Origin: Otis tarda
Lineage: Eukaryota > Chordata > Aves > Otidiformes > Otididae
NCBI GenBank assembly: GCA_026413225.1
Contig: CM048554.1
Location: 94,591,963-94,655,962, forward strand
Direction: 5' to 3'
DNA length: 64,000 nucleotides
The notes below the pieces were generated by a model. It had not been told where the DNA came from and ran no database searches. It saw only the letters and a list, made by a program, of their open reading frames with translations. A program made the translations under genes and the position numbers. Positions 25,859 to 38,492 of this stretch are shown piece by piece (within the stretch, counting starts at the first letter, position 1; each line of letters begins with the position of its first letter).

Positions 25859-25980
25859 AAATCATAGAATCATTCAGGTTGGAAAAGACCTATAAGATCA
25901 TAGAGTCCAACCTTTAACCTATCACTGCTGAGTCGGCTGCTGAACTGCATCCCTAAGTGCCATGTATACACATCTTTAAC
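25859..25980 (-). mobile_element. CR1 3'-end fragment, older subfamily
   Basis: It reads atcatagaatcattcaggtt, then ggaaaagacctataagatcatagagtccaacc in sense with the window. This is the reverse complement of the 3' end of the CR1 subfamily that carries ggttggaaaagacct. Only about 120 bases remain. Confidence 0.85.
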
Positions 25981-26103
25981 TTCTGAGTTGTACTTGTTCT
26001 CTAAATTTAAGTTAGAACAGTGCAAAATCCTTATTGCCTGCTGACTTTACATCCTTTCTAAATAGAAATTATCAAGATGCTCATGGCAGGTGTATCTGCA
26101 GAT

Positions 26104-26165
26104 GTGGGCAGAACTGAGCAAGTCCTGCCCAAATCCCAAGCCATCTAATTTTAAACAGACTAATC
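26104..26165. repeat. Copy 1 of a dispersed 62-base repeat
   Basis: Begins gtgggcagaactgagca and ends ccatctaattttaaacagac taatc; it matches 27698-27765 with few changes. It belongs to no repeat family that I recognise. Confidence 0.85.
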
Positions 26166-27365
26166 AGATTTGCATGGAATATTCTTTTAGAGTAGGAGAG
26201 TAAAGAAAACGCCAATTTATTAAGAAAAGTGTTTCCTTCTGTTCTGAGGTGCATAGTCATGAATGTAGAACAGCTTATTTGAACCTGAAAGTCAAGTTCT
26301 TAACAATGGTAATATCTTTCTAGAACATGGAGAATTAAAAAAAAAAAAATCACAATTATAAAACAAACTCCAGAAGAACTCTTTTTCCCAACTTTGAGGC
26401 AGGTAGATTTTTTTCAGGATTTGACCTTGAAGAAATGATAGTTTTATTAATATCCTTGACTAGAAAAATATGCCTTTAAAGTTGTGTACATGCTTGTAAC
26501 AGGATTATTTTAGGGTAGAATTTTTAAATATGAGGGGTGCAGCTCCTACTGAAAACTTCTGAGTGTTCAGATCTGAGGTGGTTTGGAACATGCTGCTTTA
26601 TGATGTGGTACTTACTTAGTACCACATATTAGAGAAAATATGAAACTGTTTTCCTTCCCACTTCATGAAGGTATTAAAAAAAAATCCTTGTAATGAATGG
26701 AGTTGAACATTCTAGCAGATTTCATGTATTTGAAAATATATTCCTGAGAAATTGATACTTGACTAATGCAATTGTTGAAGAACAGTTTTCAGGCTTTACT
26801 AATCATGTCCCCAGTTCTGACAGGGAACAGAAGGGTACTGTGAGAAGCTGGATTCATCTTCCCTGAACTAGCTTTGAGTGTAGTGTTAGGAGATTTAGTG
26901 ACAGAACATTTTTTTGTAGATACTATTTTTAATATGTGACTCCTAACTCTGTGCTATTTAAAGCCTGTCCAAATGCTACCTGACAATATGCTGGAAGATG
27001 CTGACACCTTTAGGAAAACAATGTGTTTGAAGAAGCTTTTTTTCATAGATAAGACAAAGGTTGAGGGGAAAGACTCTTCCGTGTGCTACATCCACAGAAG
27101 AACTTACAGCTTGCACTGTAGAGCCCAATGCTATGTAAACTTTGGACAATCTTGTATCTGAAAGTTAGATGCTGCTTCACTCAGGCTAATTCTCACTGTG
27201 GAGAGAGTTAATGCTGCAGGATGGTGTATGCAAAATTAGAGGGCTAAGAAAGGACCTTGCCTGTTACAGGTGTGCTGGACATAAACCTTTCCCAAATGTT
27301 GATCTTTGATCTATGAGGAAGCTTTCGTTGCTGACAGGGAATCAGATTTCTCTACATCAGTAGAC

Positions 27366-27464
27366 AGCTGATCTAGCTGAAGATGTCTCTGCTTATCGTA
27401 GGGGAGGTTGGAGTAGATGACCTTTAAGTGTCCCCTCAAACCAAATACATACTATAATTCTCTT
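27366..27464 (+). mobile_element. CR1 3'-end fragment
   Basis: The stretch ctgatctagctgaagatgtc ... ggggaggttggagtagatga cctttaag and the end catactataattctc are a diverged CR1 3' terminus in sense orientation, about 100 bases long. Confidence 0.75.
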
Positions 27465-27569
27465 CAAAGCATCATTCTCTTGATGACTTAGTTCTCAAGA
27501 GCTATATCGTGTATTTGGGAACGTGGCAAAAAGATCAGCTTTTGCTGGAAGCTGGGTGGGGGCTGAACT

Positions 27570-27655
27570 TAGAGGTTTTTTGTTCTTTTTTTTTGTTTGT
27601 TTTGGGTTTTTTTGGTTTTGCTTTTATTTTTCTTTTTTTTTCTTTAGACCTAGCA
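27570..27655. repeat. T-rich low-complexity tract
   Basis: Mostly T with scattered G and single other bases, from ggttttttgttc to tttcttt. No flanking target duplication is evident and it is not attached to a recognisable retrocopy. Confidence 0.8.
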
Positions 27656-27697
27656 CTTGATTTCTTTTGCATTCATAGCAAAGGTTTATTAAAAGCT

Positions 27698-27765
27698 GTG
27701 GGCAGAACTTAGTCTGAGCAAATCCTGCCTAAATCCTGAGCCATCTAATTTTAAACAGACTAATC
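27698..27765. repeat. Copy 2 of a dispersed repeat
   Basis: Second copy of the element at 26104-26165, direct orientation, 1.6 kb apart. It differs by a six-base insertion (tagtct) after gaact and by a few substitutions; the last 28 bases, ccatctaatt...taatc, are identical. Confidence 0.85.
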
Positions 27766-29261
27766 CCAGGTATTTTTTTAAAAACTACTAATGCGTTATT
27801 TGGGCTACCAGGCTTCCTAGAGATCTGTAATTAAGGTCCCTTGTATGTTCAGAGGTGTTAATATCTGCAGATGTGCCTGACATCTGACTTGTACTGTTTG
27901 AAATACAGCTGGGACTACCCACTTCATGCAGACAACCAGCTGGCTGCAATACCTGACCAGTACTGGTAGGTCATGACATCCTCAATCTGAATGGAACAAG
28001 CTTTTGTTTTCACATCTGGAAAAGCATCCTCAACACCATGCTTTCAGGGAGAACTTTATCATCCCTGCTGTTGAACCTGATGTACTGCAGACTTCTGCTT
28101 TTCTCTCTTCGATGTCACAGATGTTTAGAAGAACCAGCTTCTGTAACCAATCGCTTTGTGTTGTGTCCACAAGCCAATAGTGGTGATAGTCTGACTAGAG
28201 GGTGGTGCAGCTGGCTGGCAGCAAATTTTTTTTTGTAGTCTTGGAGGTATTCCAAAAGTAGCCAGATTGGTCCTAGAGGCTTGAAAAAAAAGCTGCATTG
28301 TAACATCATCAAGTGAAAGAACATTCATTCATTGCTCATCCTGCCATGTTGCCCTGCTGAACAAAGGATTTGTCATGCTGTGGAACCAGTCCTGCCCAAG
28401 TGATGTGTGTGGAACCAGCACTGATGTGCAAGACTTGCTGAGCAGACAAATGGTGCTAGCTCTAAGTGGTAACAGTAGAAATCTGCATCCCACCAACAGG
28501 AAAGCTGCCTTCTTTCAGAGACTAAGTACATCTACTTCTATGCTTTACAAAAAGCTGAAGATCAGCATCCTGACAAGCTGGCATCCTTCTACAGTGGAGC
28601 AAGGAGCTGTTTTAATGCCTTTCAACTGTTTCCACAGATTTCCGGTGTAACTGCAGAAGTCATGTGAGGATGGTTCTGTCTCATCCTCTTAGCTATGTGT
28701 GAACAGTCCCTGTTGTGACAGGCTTGCTGGATGTGCTTTCACAGTTCCCAGTAAGAGTCCCAGGTGCCCTGCCAAAGACAGTGATAAGTACGTCATTCAG
28801 ACTTGGCAAATCTTCGACTGGGCTGGATGAGTAATGTAGAGAAGGGCTGCTCTTCACATATGTGAATTTCTGTCTTAAGGAATGTAATCTGAATAAAAAT
28901 GTTTCCGTATTAGTGTCCTGTTTTAGACTAGTACCTGAATAAATCTTTGTAACAGCAACTGAGTTGTCTCAAATGCTGAGGATGCTTTGAACAGAAGAGC
29001 TCATCTCATTAAGAAAAACAAACAAAAAAAGGCCAAAAAAACCCCAAACAGCCAAAAACAACAACAACAACAAACCCCTGGGATATCACTCTTGATAGTG
29101 TTACTTTTAATCTTACTCCATCTGTTTCTGAAGGACCTTATCTAGATTTACCTATTCATATTAAATAAAATATAGGACTTAACTGACCATTCTCCAATGG
29201 CAAATTTTTAGGCTTTGATTTTGCCTTTGTTTTTAATTTACTTTTAAAAATGCTTTTTCAG
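27766..29261. other. No identified feature
   Basis: Unique sequence. An open frame of 91 codons at 28375-28650 on + has no recognisable motif and no splice or promoter context. A-rich/CAA simple sequence occurs at 29012-29076. Two AATAAA words occur near 28892 and 28938 without a gene attached. Confidence 0.6.
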
Positions 29262-29370
29262 GATTGTCATCCAGTTCTGTGGGCAAACGATCTCCAAGTG
29301 CTTTGAGGAATCCGCCTATTTTGTACAACAACATTGCAAAATTTATCCTCAAGTAGTGCTGGAGTTGCAT
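29262..29370 (+). other. Unidentified exon candidate
   Basis: A 109-base segment bordered by a T-rich acceptor (tgctttttcag) and a perfect donor (gtaagtaatt). One frame is open throughout: one base, then 36 codons starting IVIQFCGQTISKCFEE and ending VVLELH; the other two frames have stops. The length is not a multiple of three. It lies 8.7 kb past the LMBRD1 stop on the same strand, so it could be an exon of an alternative or read-through LMBRD1 transcript, of a separate + strand gene or of a lncRNA. I do not recognise the peptide; a chance arrangement is quite possible. Confidence 0.3.
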
Positions 29371-32300
29371 GTAAGTAATTCGGTTGCTTAGGTGAATTCT
29401 AAGTCATTATCTTCTCAGGGATAAAAGAAACTACATGCTCTTGCTGTATCTAGTGCCCTGTTGTTGCTCTCTGACACAGGTGTATTGTTTGGACTCTTTC
29501 CAAAACTGTTCCCAGTGATTTTTTTTTTGCAAATCCTCAGCTCTTCAACTGCAAAATTATGCTGCTAGTTGGCAGATGTAATTTTTTATTTCCCTGAGAT
29601 TTTATCACAGCTCATACAGCATCATTATTTTTTGAAATATAGCTATATTCCCAAATCTGTAATGCTCCTGTGAGCATTTTCAGTTATAAAACTTTATGTA
29701 TTGGACTTGACTATTAAATTGCATGCTGGATGAGACCTATTCTCTGTACTGTAATGGATTCAGCTAGCTGCTCATGTTCCTGCTGTTCTGAAGAGGATCC
29801 TGCTCTGTAGTCATCTACAGTGGCTGTCATCAATAAGGAAAAAACAAAACAAAACAACTATCTAATGTCCTCCAGTAGGGAGTTTAGCTGAGTATCTCAA
29901 GTTGCCCAGCCTCAGCAAGCCATATCGTTTTTAACTATCCTTAAAACATTTCTAGTTGGTTGGTTGCTGTCGTGTTAGTCTCTCTCAAGAGCTATTAATC
30001 AGTCATATTGTTTGTATCTTCATAGATTCATATGATTAGTTCTTAGTTATGAAAAATGCTCTTCTACAGTGATGCAAGTTTGATTTTAAAAAGTTCCTAA
30101 GGTGGAAACTGTTGCCCTAGAATGTTAACATGACTTTTGTTATAGCTCATCTTGCCCCACAGATAGGTATGTTAAGTGTATTTGTCATAATGTGGACACT
30201 TCTGTAACATTTAACCAATCTGAAGTTTGATGTAACATATAAATTTTAGTGTTAATTATTTTGCATTTAAGCATATTTTGAATTGTCAGAAATGAAAGTT
30301 AGCAAAAACAGGGAGAGGAGAATTCTTACTCTTTAATCAGACTATTTTTTTCCCAGTGAAATATAAAAATATATATCTACAGAGATGAAGCAGTACCCAC
30401 TTGAGTTAAAAACAATCACACATTGTCCCTTAAGTAAGGAAGGAAGAGGATGAGGATGAAACTGACTCATGCTTAACTGCTTTAATAGCTTGCTGCCAAA
30501 AGGGACCCTCTCTGCATATTCCTACTGCATCTAGTGCTTGCTTAATCTGTGAGCTGATTCAGTATGCTGCTGTACTAGCTAAAATAAACAGACTAGGAGC
30601 TACAAAGGAGGGAGAAGAACTGCGTGGCTGGAGTGTGGAGAACGAGCTGGGCAAGGATAGTGACTGACCTTCTCAGGGCAGCCAGGAAGTTGCTCATAAG
30701 ATCACAGTGGTGGTCCCTGGAAGGAAGATTGTCTATCCTTGGAAGACTCCAGAAAGACAGCTAGTGTGCTCTACCAGAAATGAGGAAGGTCCACGTCAGG
30801 GCTGCAGACTTGGATATTAAGGTGGGTATGATGCTCTCTTAGCCACTCTGGAGGTCACTTATCTGCCTAAGGGAGGCTGATATCCTAGGGAAGTCTGATC
30901 GCCAAGGGCTCCTTTTTCTTATCCCTTCCTTTTGTCTACTTCTGGCTCTTATCATGCCCTAATCTTACTTAATCTTTACTTCTGAACTGGTAGTATGTAG
31001 TGTCTTTTTTCTTTTAACAGTTAATAAATCTTTAGTCTTTTACTGTACCATGACTTGAATTAAAAGTGGTCTAAATGGCAAGTTGATAACATGATTTTTT
31101 CCCATACAAAGGTACTGCAGATCTCTGGTATGCCTTAGCAATGCCCAGCTCCTTTGCACATGGTTCAGGTACCCAAAGAGGAACAGACTTGCATGGACTA
31201 GGGAACAGCTGTCACCTGCAGGGAGAAAAGCCAAGCTTGTTTGACAGATCACCACAAAAGAGTTCTTGGATTGTGCTGAGGCACTGCAGTGCACATTTCT
31301 TCCTTGAAGGTCCACGAGGAGCTGATCAGAGAGAAATGAGTCGGCTTGTCATCACCTGCCTGTTCCTTAGCAAGTAAGTGCATTTGCACTGCTTGAGCAG
31401 TTGGGTTACAGCTATGGAGTAAGCTAGGTTGAATTTCAGGCCCCAAGGAGAAGCCCAGAATCATCTTTGAGACAAAGGTGAAAGTAAAGGGCTTTAATGA
31501 CAGTAAAAGCTAATCCTATAAACATCAATAAGAAAACAGGGAAAGACTCCTCTGCAACTCAGTGTGAGTCTCAACATGCGTTGCTAAGACCATCAGAGGA
31601 TTTACCATGTTTTTATTGTGCCAGTCTTCCCTGAAAGGGTCACATGGCTGACTCCCATGGGCTGGTGGCTGAAAGATTTAATCCAGTGATTAAATGGTAA
31701 AATGCAGCTTTGAGTAAAGATGGAACAGATTAAGAGGGTACTTTAGTAAGATGCTTTAAGATGGGTGAAAGCTATTGAACTTTATCTGAAGATAAAACAT
31801 TGCTCCCTGCTTCTCCCTTCCTGCCCTCGACCACCCCAAAAAAAAGGCTGATGAGATGTCAGAATCTTTCAGTTATTTCTGGGAGTTCAGTGATGATGTG
31901 TCAAACACTGAAAAAAAAGAGCAAGTCTGGTGTTTCTTTCACTTGGAGAGCTGAAAGTAGTAGTCAGAGAAGTCTAGACCAGTCGACTTCCAAGAAAAAT
32001 AGCTGAATAATTTGTAAGTACCTAGAAGCTTGCCAGTAAATCTCTATCAATTATTACTTATTTGCTGAAATCTATTTTCTGCCCTGAGAAAGGTATGGGC
32101 ATTGTGGGCAGAGAAGGAAGTTAGATGCTTTAGAAAGCGTTTCGACAGTCCTGATGGCATTCTGATAAGTCATCTCAGGAAACCTGCTAGTGGGTAAACG
32201 TGAAAGTGATTGGAGAACTGCAGTCCTGATATTAGCTGATTGTTAATAAACTAGGAAAAATGTGTCAAGTTGGGTATTGCTGTCTGTCCTGGATCGAGTG

Positions 32301-35300
32301 TTATACAACAGTAACATAAATGGACCTAGATGATGGAATGGAGGGTAGATTTAATAAACTTGCAAATAGTTTAAATCTAGGGAGGAGTGCAAGTACTGGA
32401 ATAAAAGAATAAAATTTAAAATGTTCTATCTAAATGACAGGAATGTGTGATGTGATCAGGCAGAAAGCCAAACTGAAGAACAAGTGGCTGCAGTTCTAGT
32501 TTAGAAAAGGCTCTGGAAGTTACTGTTACTTACAAGCTGAACAAGTAGAACTTGTGGCTATTGTCTCTTTCATCCCTTACCGGATTGATGGGAACACATA
32601 AATAATAGCTGACTTCCAAGAACTGTGAAATCATTGTTCCACTTAACAATCTTACGGCTTGACCTGGAATACTTCCTGCTGCTTTAGGTACTGCATTTCA
32701 GAAGCAGTAAGCAAATAGAAGAAAATTCTCAGGAGGGTAAACAGGAATGATTAGGTGTCAAAATATGACTTACAGGATAGGATGGATGAACTTCTGAGAA
32801 AATCATTCTAATAGAGAGAACAGTCAAGTAGAAAACCTATGGCATCCATTGTACAAGATATTTGTCTAGCCTGTTCTTAAGCACCTGTTTGAAGGAGAGT
32901 GCCTGTCTTTACTGTGTCAAGAGGGTGCAAGATTCTGCATTATGCTTACAAATCCTTAAGGTGTTAAAGGCTTGCAGTCATGCTAACCAGCACACATTAG
33001 AGTCCATATCTCTAGTATCTGCTTTGTGAAAGCTTCTTGCTAGTTGACAGGGCTTCTAACCTGCTGTTCAAGATTTTCTGGTAGTCTGTTATGTCTCACA
33101 GGTGAGAGTCAGTAAGGAGGAGATTGGAGGCAGGGGGGTTGGCCTATATTTTATAGTGTAGTGGTATTTTCATGTTGATTTGAAGTAGTTATAGATGCTC
33201 CAGGTTATGGGCATTTCAAAGGATGAATTCACACTGTAGAAAGAAGTCACCCATCTGAAGTTAATTCCCCATCATAGTGGTTTGCACAAGTACATCACAT
33301 TTTCTCAAACATTGCCAAGGAGCAGATGAAGAAAAAATTGCAACTCTGACTTCAGCTGCTCTCTCTTTAAGAGGGAAAACCAAGGCTGAATATCCACTGC
33401 TGGTGACTGCCAAGCAATGAAGATAAATTGGGACAAAAAAATAGTTCTCTGAAAAGCTGGAAATCAATTTTAGCAACATAAAATCACTAATGGAAACAGA
33501 CTGATTTGGGACAGAATTTCTAAAAGTTAAGCAAATAATTTAGAGAAAATAAAAATGTGGTGCTATGCTGCAATTAAGTGATATACCTTACCTATCCCTC
33601 CCCATCCCCCTGTTTAAGAGCACTTGTGTTCCTGTTTTCACATTGGGACACTGATAACAAGAGCTATTCACTTGAGGATAGCAAAAAAACATTATCCATA
33701 AAAGAAAGTGGTAAAAAAAGTGTAGAAAAACATTGTGGAAGAAAATGTAACAGATTTCATGACTTACTCTTGACAGGTTAAACATTCCTTTTAGCTGTCC
33801 ATGTATTGCTTACAAATAGGCTTGCTTGTATGTTCCAGTCTTTTCTTTGGTATTTAATTTAAGCTGTTTTATGATTTTTTTTGACTCCTTGTTGTACCCC
33901 TGTGAAAGGCAGATAATGACCTTTTCCATCTTTTCTTGAATTTATCTTCATGGCCCTGATCTTATATGTTAGAACTGATGAAGAACACAAGGATAGCTGT
34001 AGTGTTGCTCAGACCAAACATCTGTCTTGTCCAGGATCCTGGAAGCTCAGGGAAGGAGATAAAAATATGGTTACTGTATAGAGATGCTTTTTAAAACATC
34101 ATTTCAATATCCAGTGGTTCATTTGGGTCTTGCCTTTTCTCTCCTTTACCAGCCTGAATTCTTGCCTCGTTTGTCTTTTCATTTTCCATACATGAGAGAG
34201 TCACAAGAGGAAGAGCAAAGGAAGTTCTTTGTGATTATTAGCAATGAACAACATCTATCTCATTTTGCCATGGGTTTTCTCATTTGACTTTCCTATACTT
34301 AGCAATTTGAACCCATTTTTATTTGATGTGCTAATTTTACAGATTTTAAACTTCTGAACCGCTCAGGAATTCTTGTCCTTTATCTGCTCAAAGAGTTATT
34401 CTCTGTGCTTTTACTATCATTCTTTAAGAAATGGAAAAATCTCTCCCCTGTTCACTATAATCTTAGCTATCCTAGCTAGCAAATTTGTTTTCAAAACTGC
34501 TCTTAAAATCTCTGCTCCTCCTTCATTGCCTAACTAAAGATGCATTAGTAGTGTTATTCCATAATCACTTGCATACAAGCTTGCCTCTTATTATCACATT
34601 TTCAACTAACTTCTTTCCAATTTATATCAATCAATTACAGGAACAACTTCCTCTTTTTGTTTTCTCCACCTTGGAAGAGGTAGTCTACTATTTTTGAATC
34701 TAAGACATTGATAAAGAATCTTTATTCTATTGTACTTGTTTCCACAATGGAGGTCTAGGTACTAAATTATCACTAGGTTTAGCACTTCAGAATATTTCAT
34801 TAGTTATTTAAAAAAAAAAAACCTTCTTCCTCTCATCTGCCTGGTTTGGCGTCAAAAGCACTTCCTACACCATGATGCAGGTTCTTTTCCTTTCCTTCAT
34901 GTCCCCTGGTTTTATTGGCTTGCACATAATGCCAGTCCAAAGTAGCTGTATGGTATTTGGTTGGTTTACAGCCTAGACAGAAGAGTGTTGTTAGAACCTC
35001 ATCTGCTGTTGAGACATGAGTAACACTAATTAGAGAAAGATGCATGGGGATGTAGATTGGGTATGACTGTAGGTGAAGTCCTTGCCTGGAAGATTTTTTT
35101 TTAATTTCCTTTTGCTCTTATTTAAACCATAGCCTTGTCCTCAGATATCCCAATTGTGTATTCTGTCTTTCAGGCTGGTTGCAGTCTAAGCCAGTTTCAG
35201 CCTTTGCTATCTGAAGATTTTCTACTCTATCAAAATAAATAGTTACTAAAGGAAGAGTTTACACTTGCTTTTTTTAGTAGTGCCCTTGGCCACTTAGTTA

Positions 35301-35324
35301 TAGTGAGTATCATTCTTGTCTAGC
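29371..35324. other. No identified gene; mostly unique sequence
   Basis: Six kilobases without a recognisable gene or common repeat. A block near 30600-31060 has an LTR-like look (pyrimidine-rich stretch, then AATAAA in gttaataaatcttt at 31023-31028), but I cannot match it to a family. Open frames at 31141-31377 and 33578-33781 lack motifs. Confidence 0.6.
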
Positions 35325-36844
35325 TGTAGTGAGTTGACCATAGCCAGCAACTAAGCACTCATCCAGTTGCTCACTTACTCTTATCCCATCATGGCAGGAT
35401 GGGGGAGAATCAGAAGAGCAAAACCAACTCCACTTGGCTTGATGTCCAAGTGGAGATCAGGCATTCCTCAGGGATCAATATTGAGTCTGGCGCTGTTAAA
35501 CATTGTCAGCGACATGGACAGTGGGATAGAGTGCACCCTCAGCAAGTTCACCGACAACACCAAGCTGTGTGCTGCAGTTGATATGCTGAAGAAGGGATCC
35601 AGAGGGACCTTGACAGGCTGGAAAGGTGGGCCAGGGCAAATCTCACAAAGTTGAACAAGGTCAAGTGCAAGATCCTGCATGTGGGTCAGGGCAATCCCAG
35701 GCACAAATACAGGCTGGGCAGAGAATGGATTGAGAGCAGCCCTGAGGAGAAGGACTTGGGAGTGCTGGTTGATAAGAAGCTCAACATGAGCTGGCGATGA
35801 TGCATCCTGGGCTGCACCAAAGCAGAGTGATAGTGATTAGGTTGAGGGAGGTGATTCTGCCTGTCTAATCCACTCTCATGAGATCTTGCCTACAGTACTG
35901 CATCCAGCTCTGGAGCCCCCATCATAAGGAGGACATGGACCTGTTGGAGTGAGTCCAGAGGAGGGCCACAAAGATAAGAGGGCTGGAGGACCTCTCCTAT
36001 GAAGACTGGCTGAGAGAGCTGGGGCTCTTCAGCCTGAAGAAAGCTCCAGGGAGACATTACAGCAGCCTTCTAGTACCTAAAAGGGGGCATACAAGAATGC
36101 TGGAGAGAGACTTTTGACAAGGTCAGGTAGTGATAGGACAAAGGAAAAAATTCTTTACTATGAGGGTGGTGAGGCACTGGAACAGGTTGCCCTGAGAAGT
36201 TGCGGATGCCCCATCCCTGGAAGTGTTCAAGGCCAGCTTGGATGGGTCTTTGAGTGACCTGGCCTAGTGGAAGGTGTCCCTGCCCATGGTGGGGAGGTTG
36301 GAACTAAATAATCTTTAAGGCCCCTTCCAACCCAAACCATTCTATGATTAAAACTTGTGGCTTGAGATAAAGACAGTTTAATTGGTGAAAAAAAAATAAT
36401 CTGTGCACCCAAGCAAAGCAATATAAGGAATTTATTCATTACTTATCATCAGCAGGCAGATGTTCAGCTGCTCCATAACAGGAGAGCTTCATCATGCATA
36501 ACGGTTACTTGGGAAGACAAATACCATAACTGTGAACATCCTGCCTGCCTGCTCCTCTCCTCAGGTTTTTGTTGTTGAGCACAACATCATATGGTATGCG
36601 ATATCTCTTTGGTCAGTTGGAATCAGCTGTCCTGGCTGTTTTCCTCCCAAGGTCTTGCCCACCCCTGCCTACTCACCGGGGAGCAGCATGAGAAACAATG
36701 ATGGCCTTGATGCTGTGCAGGCACTGCGCAGCAATAACAAAACACTGTGGTGTTATTAATGCTGTTTTAGTCATAAATGCAAAACACAGCATCATACTGT
36801 CTACTACAAAGAAAGTTAACTCCGTCCTAGCCAGACTTGGTACA
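35325..36844 (-). mobile_element. Class II (ERVK-like) LTR split by a CR1
   Basis: Left part 35325-35426 has the agccagcaactaagcac, gatgggggagaatca and gagcaaaacc blocks; right part 36352-36844 goes on with cttgtggcttgagataaaga cagttta, the aacggttacttgggaagaca block, the ctttggtcagttgg block, and ends gacttggtaca. The blocks follow the same order as in 38493-38984, and the cut falls between neighbouring blocks, so a CR1 was inserted into an existing LTR. The LTR reads on the - strand. No proviral genes are present. Confidence 0.8.
35427..36351 (+). mobile_element. CR1 LINE nested in an LTR
   Basis: Sense CR1 copy that starts near tccacttggcttgatgtcca and carries the end of the reverse-transcriptase region. 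The frame at 35490-35580 reads [20 protein letters not shown], where the catalytic pair Asp-Asp is changed to Asp-Asn. Many frame breaks follow. It ends ggttggaactaaataatctt and ccattctatgatt. The 5' end is truncated. The copy is inactive. Confidence 0.9.
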
Positions 36845-38492
36845 CTAATGAATACTTAAATTGATATTTTCTTTCTCTGTAGTTGCCTTGTATGTTAGCT
36901 CTGTGTAGCTCATCGTTGCCTGTGAATATCACACAGTTTCTCTGCATATTTTATGTGGAGACTATGGGCATTTTGTAAGAGGTTGAAGATTCCTCTAAGT
37001 GCTTAATTTCCTGAAAAATGATGTATTACCATCCTTAAACAAAAGTGAAGCTCTAAAGGAAGTCTGAGAGAAGAACTGAGCCATTTTCCATGGCTTCAAT
37101 TCAGACTTTGACTATATTTTCTCCCTAATTCAGGCAGCATCAAATTCCCTCCAAGATTCACAAGTGCATCCCTGAAGTTTCTGTTCCAATCTAATGTTTA
37201 CTGAACTTGCTTGAAAGAAAGAGTTCAGTTCAGATGCTTCTATAGCAATACTAACTTTGTTTCAATCTTAATTTATGAACTGAAAGATTGAGTTGCCCTT
37301 TTTTGACTGTCTGCATTAGTGGGTACTGTGATTCAGTTAGGAGAAGATGTATGGAAAAAAATCACTTGCTCTGAAAACCCTTGTGTTGATGCTATGGATG
37401 TTTTGGAAGAGTTTATCTGAAGTAGTTCTGATCCTGCAGATTCTTTGTGGTTGGAGTTCATGAGGTTCATTCTGGATGTGCATCTTCTGGTTTTGTTTCA
37501 TTCCATTAAAAAAAAATTCTCAGTTTGTACATGTTAAGATTGCTCTGCAGTGTAAACTAAAACACAGTACGTGGGATGATCAAGAAATGTACTTCAGATC
37601 CAAACTGGAAAAGTAATTTATTTGCATCCTTTGTCTTTGGAATCAATGATAAAAATGGTTTGTTCATTTCTGAGAGGTCTGATACCTGTGAAGGACCTAG
37701 AGGGGCTGGTGTTGGTGCAAACATTGATCGGGTTGTCAATACAACATACTGTGGAATGGCTGTGTGATGAAACTTGTGCTGGCAATAAAACATCCCTTGG
37801 CTGTTTCACTTAAGAGGTGAAATAGTTGGTGTTTTGACCTGTTGTGAACCTCTCTGGGATCAAACTCCAAGACTCTATAGGGCTTGAAAGAGCCTTTTAG
37901 CTGTTGGTTTTTTTTTTTTGGCTTTGTATATCTAACTTTTTGCTGCATGATGTCTCACTGACAACAGGAGGGACAAAACCTGCTTCAGCCCTGACCAGTT
38001 ACGCTGCTGATTTTAGAGAACGGCTCAGGAAGTGGTGTGGTGGGGAAAGCCCTTAGGCTGAGGAAAAAACTGACTGCTTGTCTGCTGTATCCTGCCTGAA
38101 ATAATTTATTACCTTATGATGGTGATGTAAATACTTTCTTTTGCCCTAGGTTGCATGTGGCTAAAGTTTTTATGTGTCTGAATTAAAGTGTGTCAGGTTC
38201 TGAAACTGTTCCCCACAAGCACTCCAGCCTTTTGTGAAGAAATGATATGTTGTATATGACTGACTTTAGCACTTATGGATGCTTTCCTTCATCCTAGTCA
38301 GAAAGCAGGCAACTGTGTGTCCCATTCTTAAGTTACTATCCCTACTTGCTTTGTAAGGAGTTATGTAATTCGACCCCATGTAAATCTCACCTTATACTTG
38401 GTGCTGGAATGCTTTAATATCATTACCTAAATCCCTGGACCGCATCATTAAGGATTTTACTAGTTTGTGAAGAAACAGATGAGTGGCCCTGT
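36845..38492. other. No identified feature
   Basis: Unique AT-rich sequence between two LTRs. Overlapping open frames on both strands near 37560-37950 are short and without motifs. Confidence 0.6.

Noticed and set aside
28375..28650. 91-codon open frame on +.
   Set aside because: No motif, no promoter or splice context, and the length is not unusual for this amount of sequence.
31141..31377. 78-codon open frame ending next to gtaagtg.
   Set aside because: Low-quality acceptor options and no recognisable domain; overlapping frames on the other strand are equally open.
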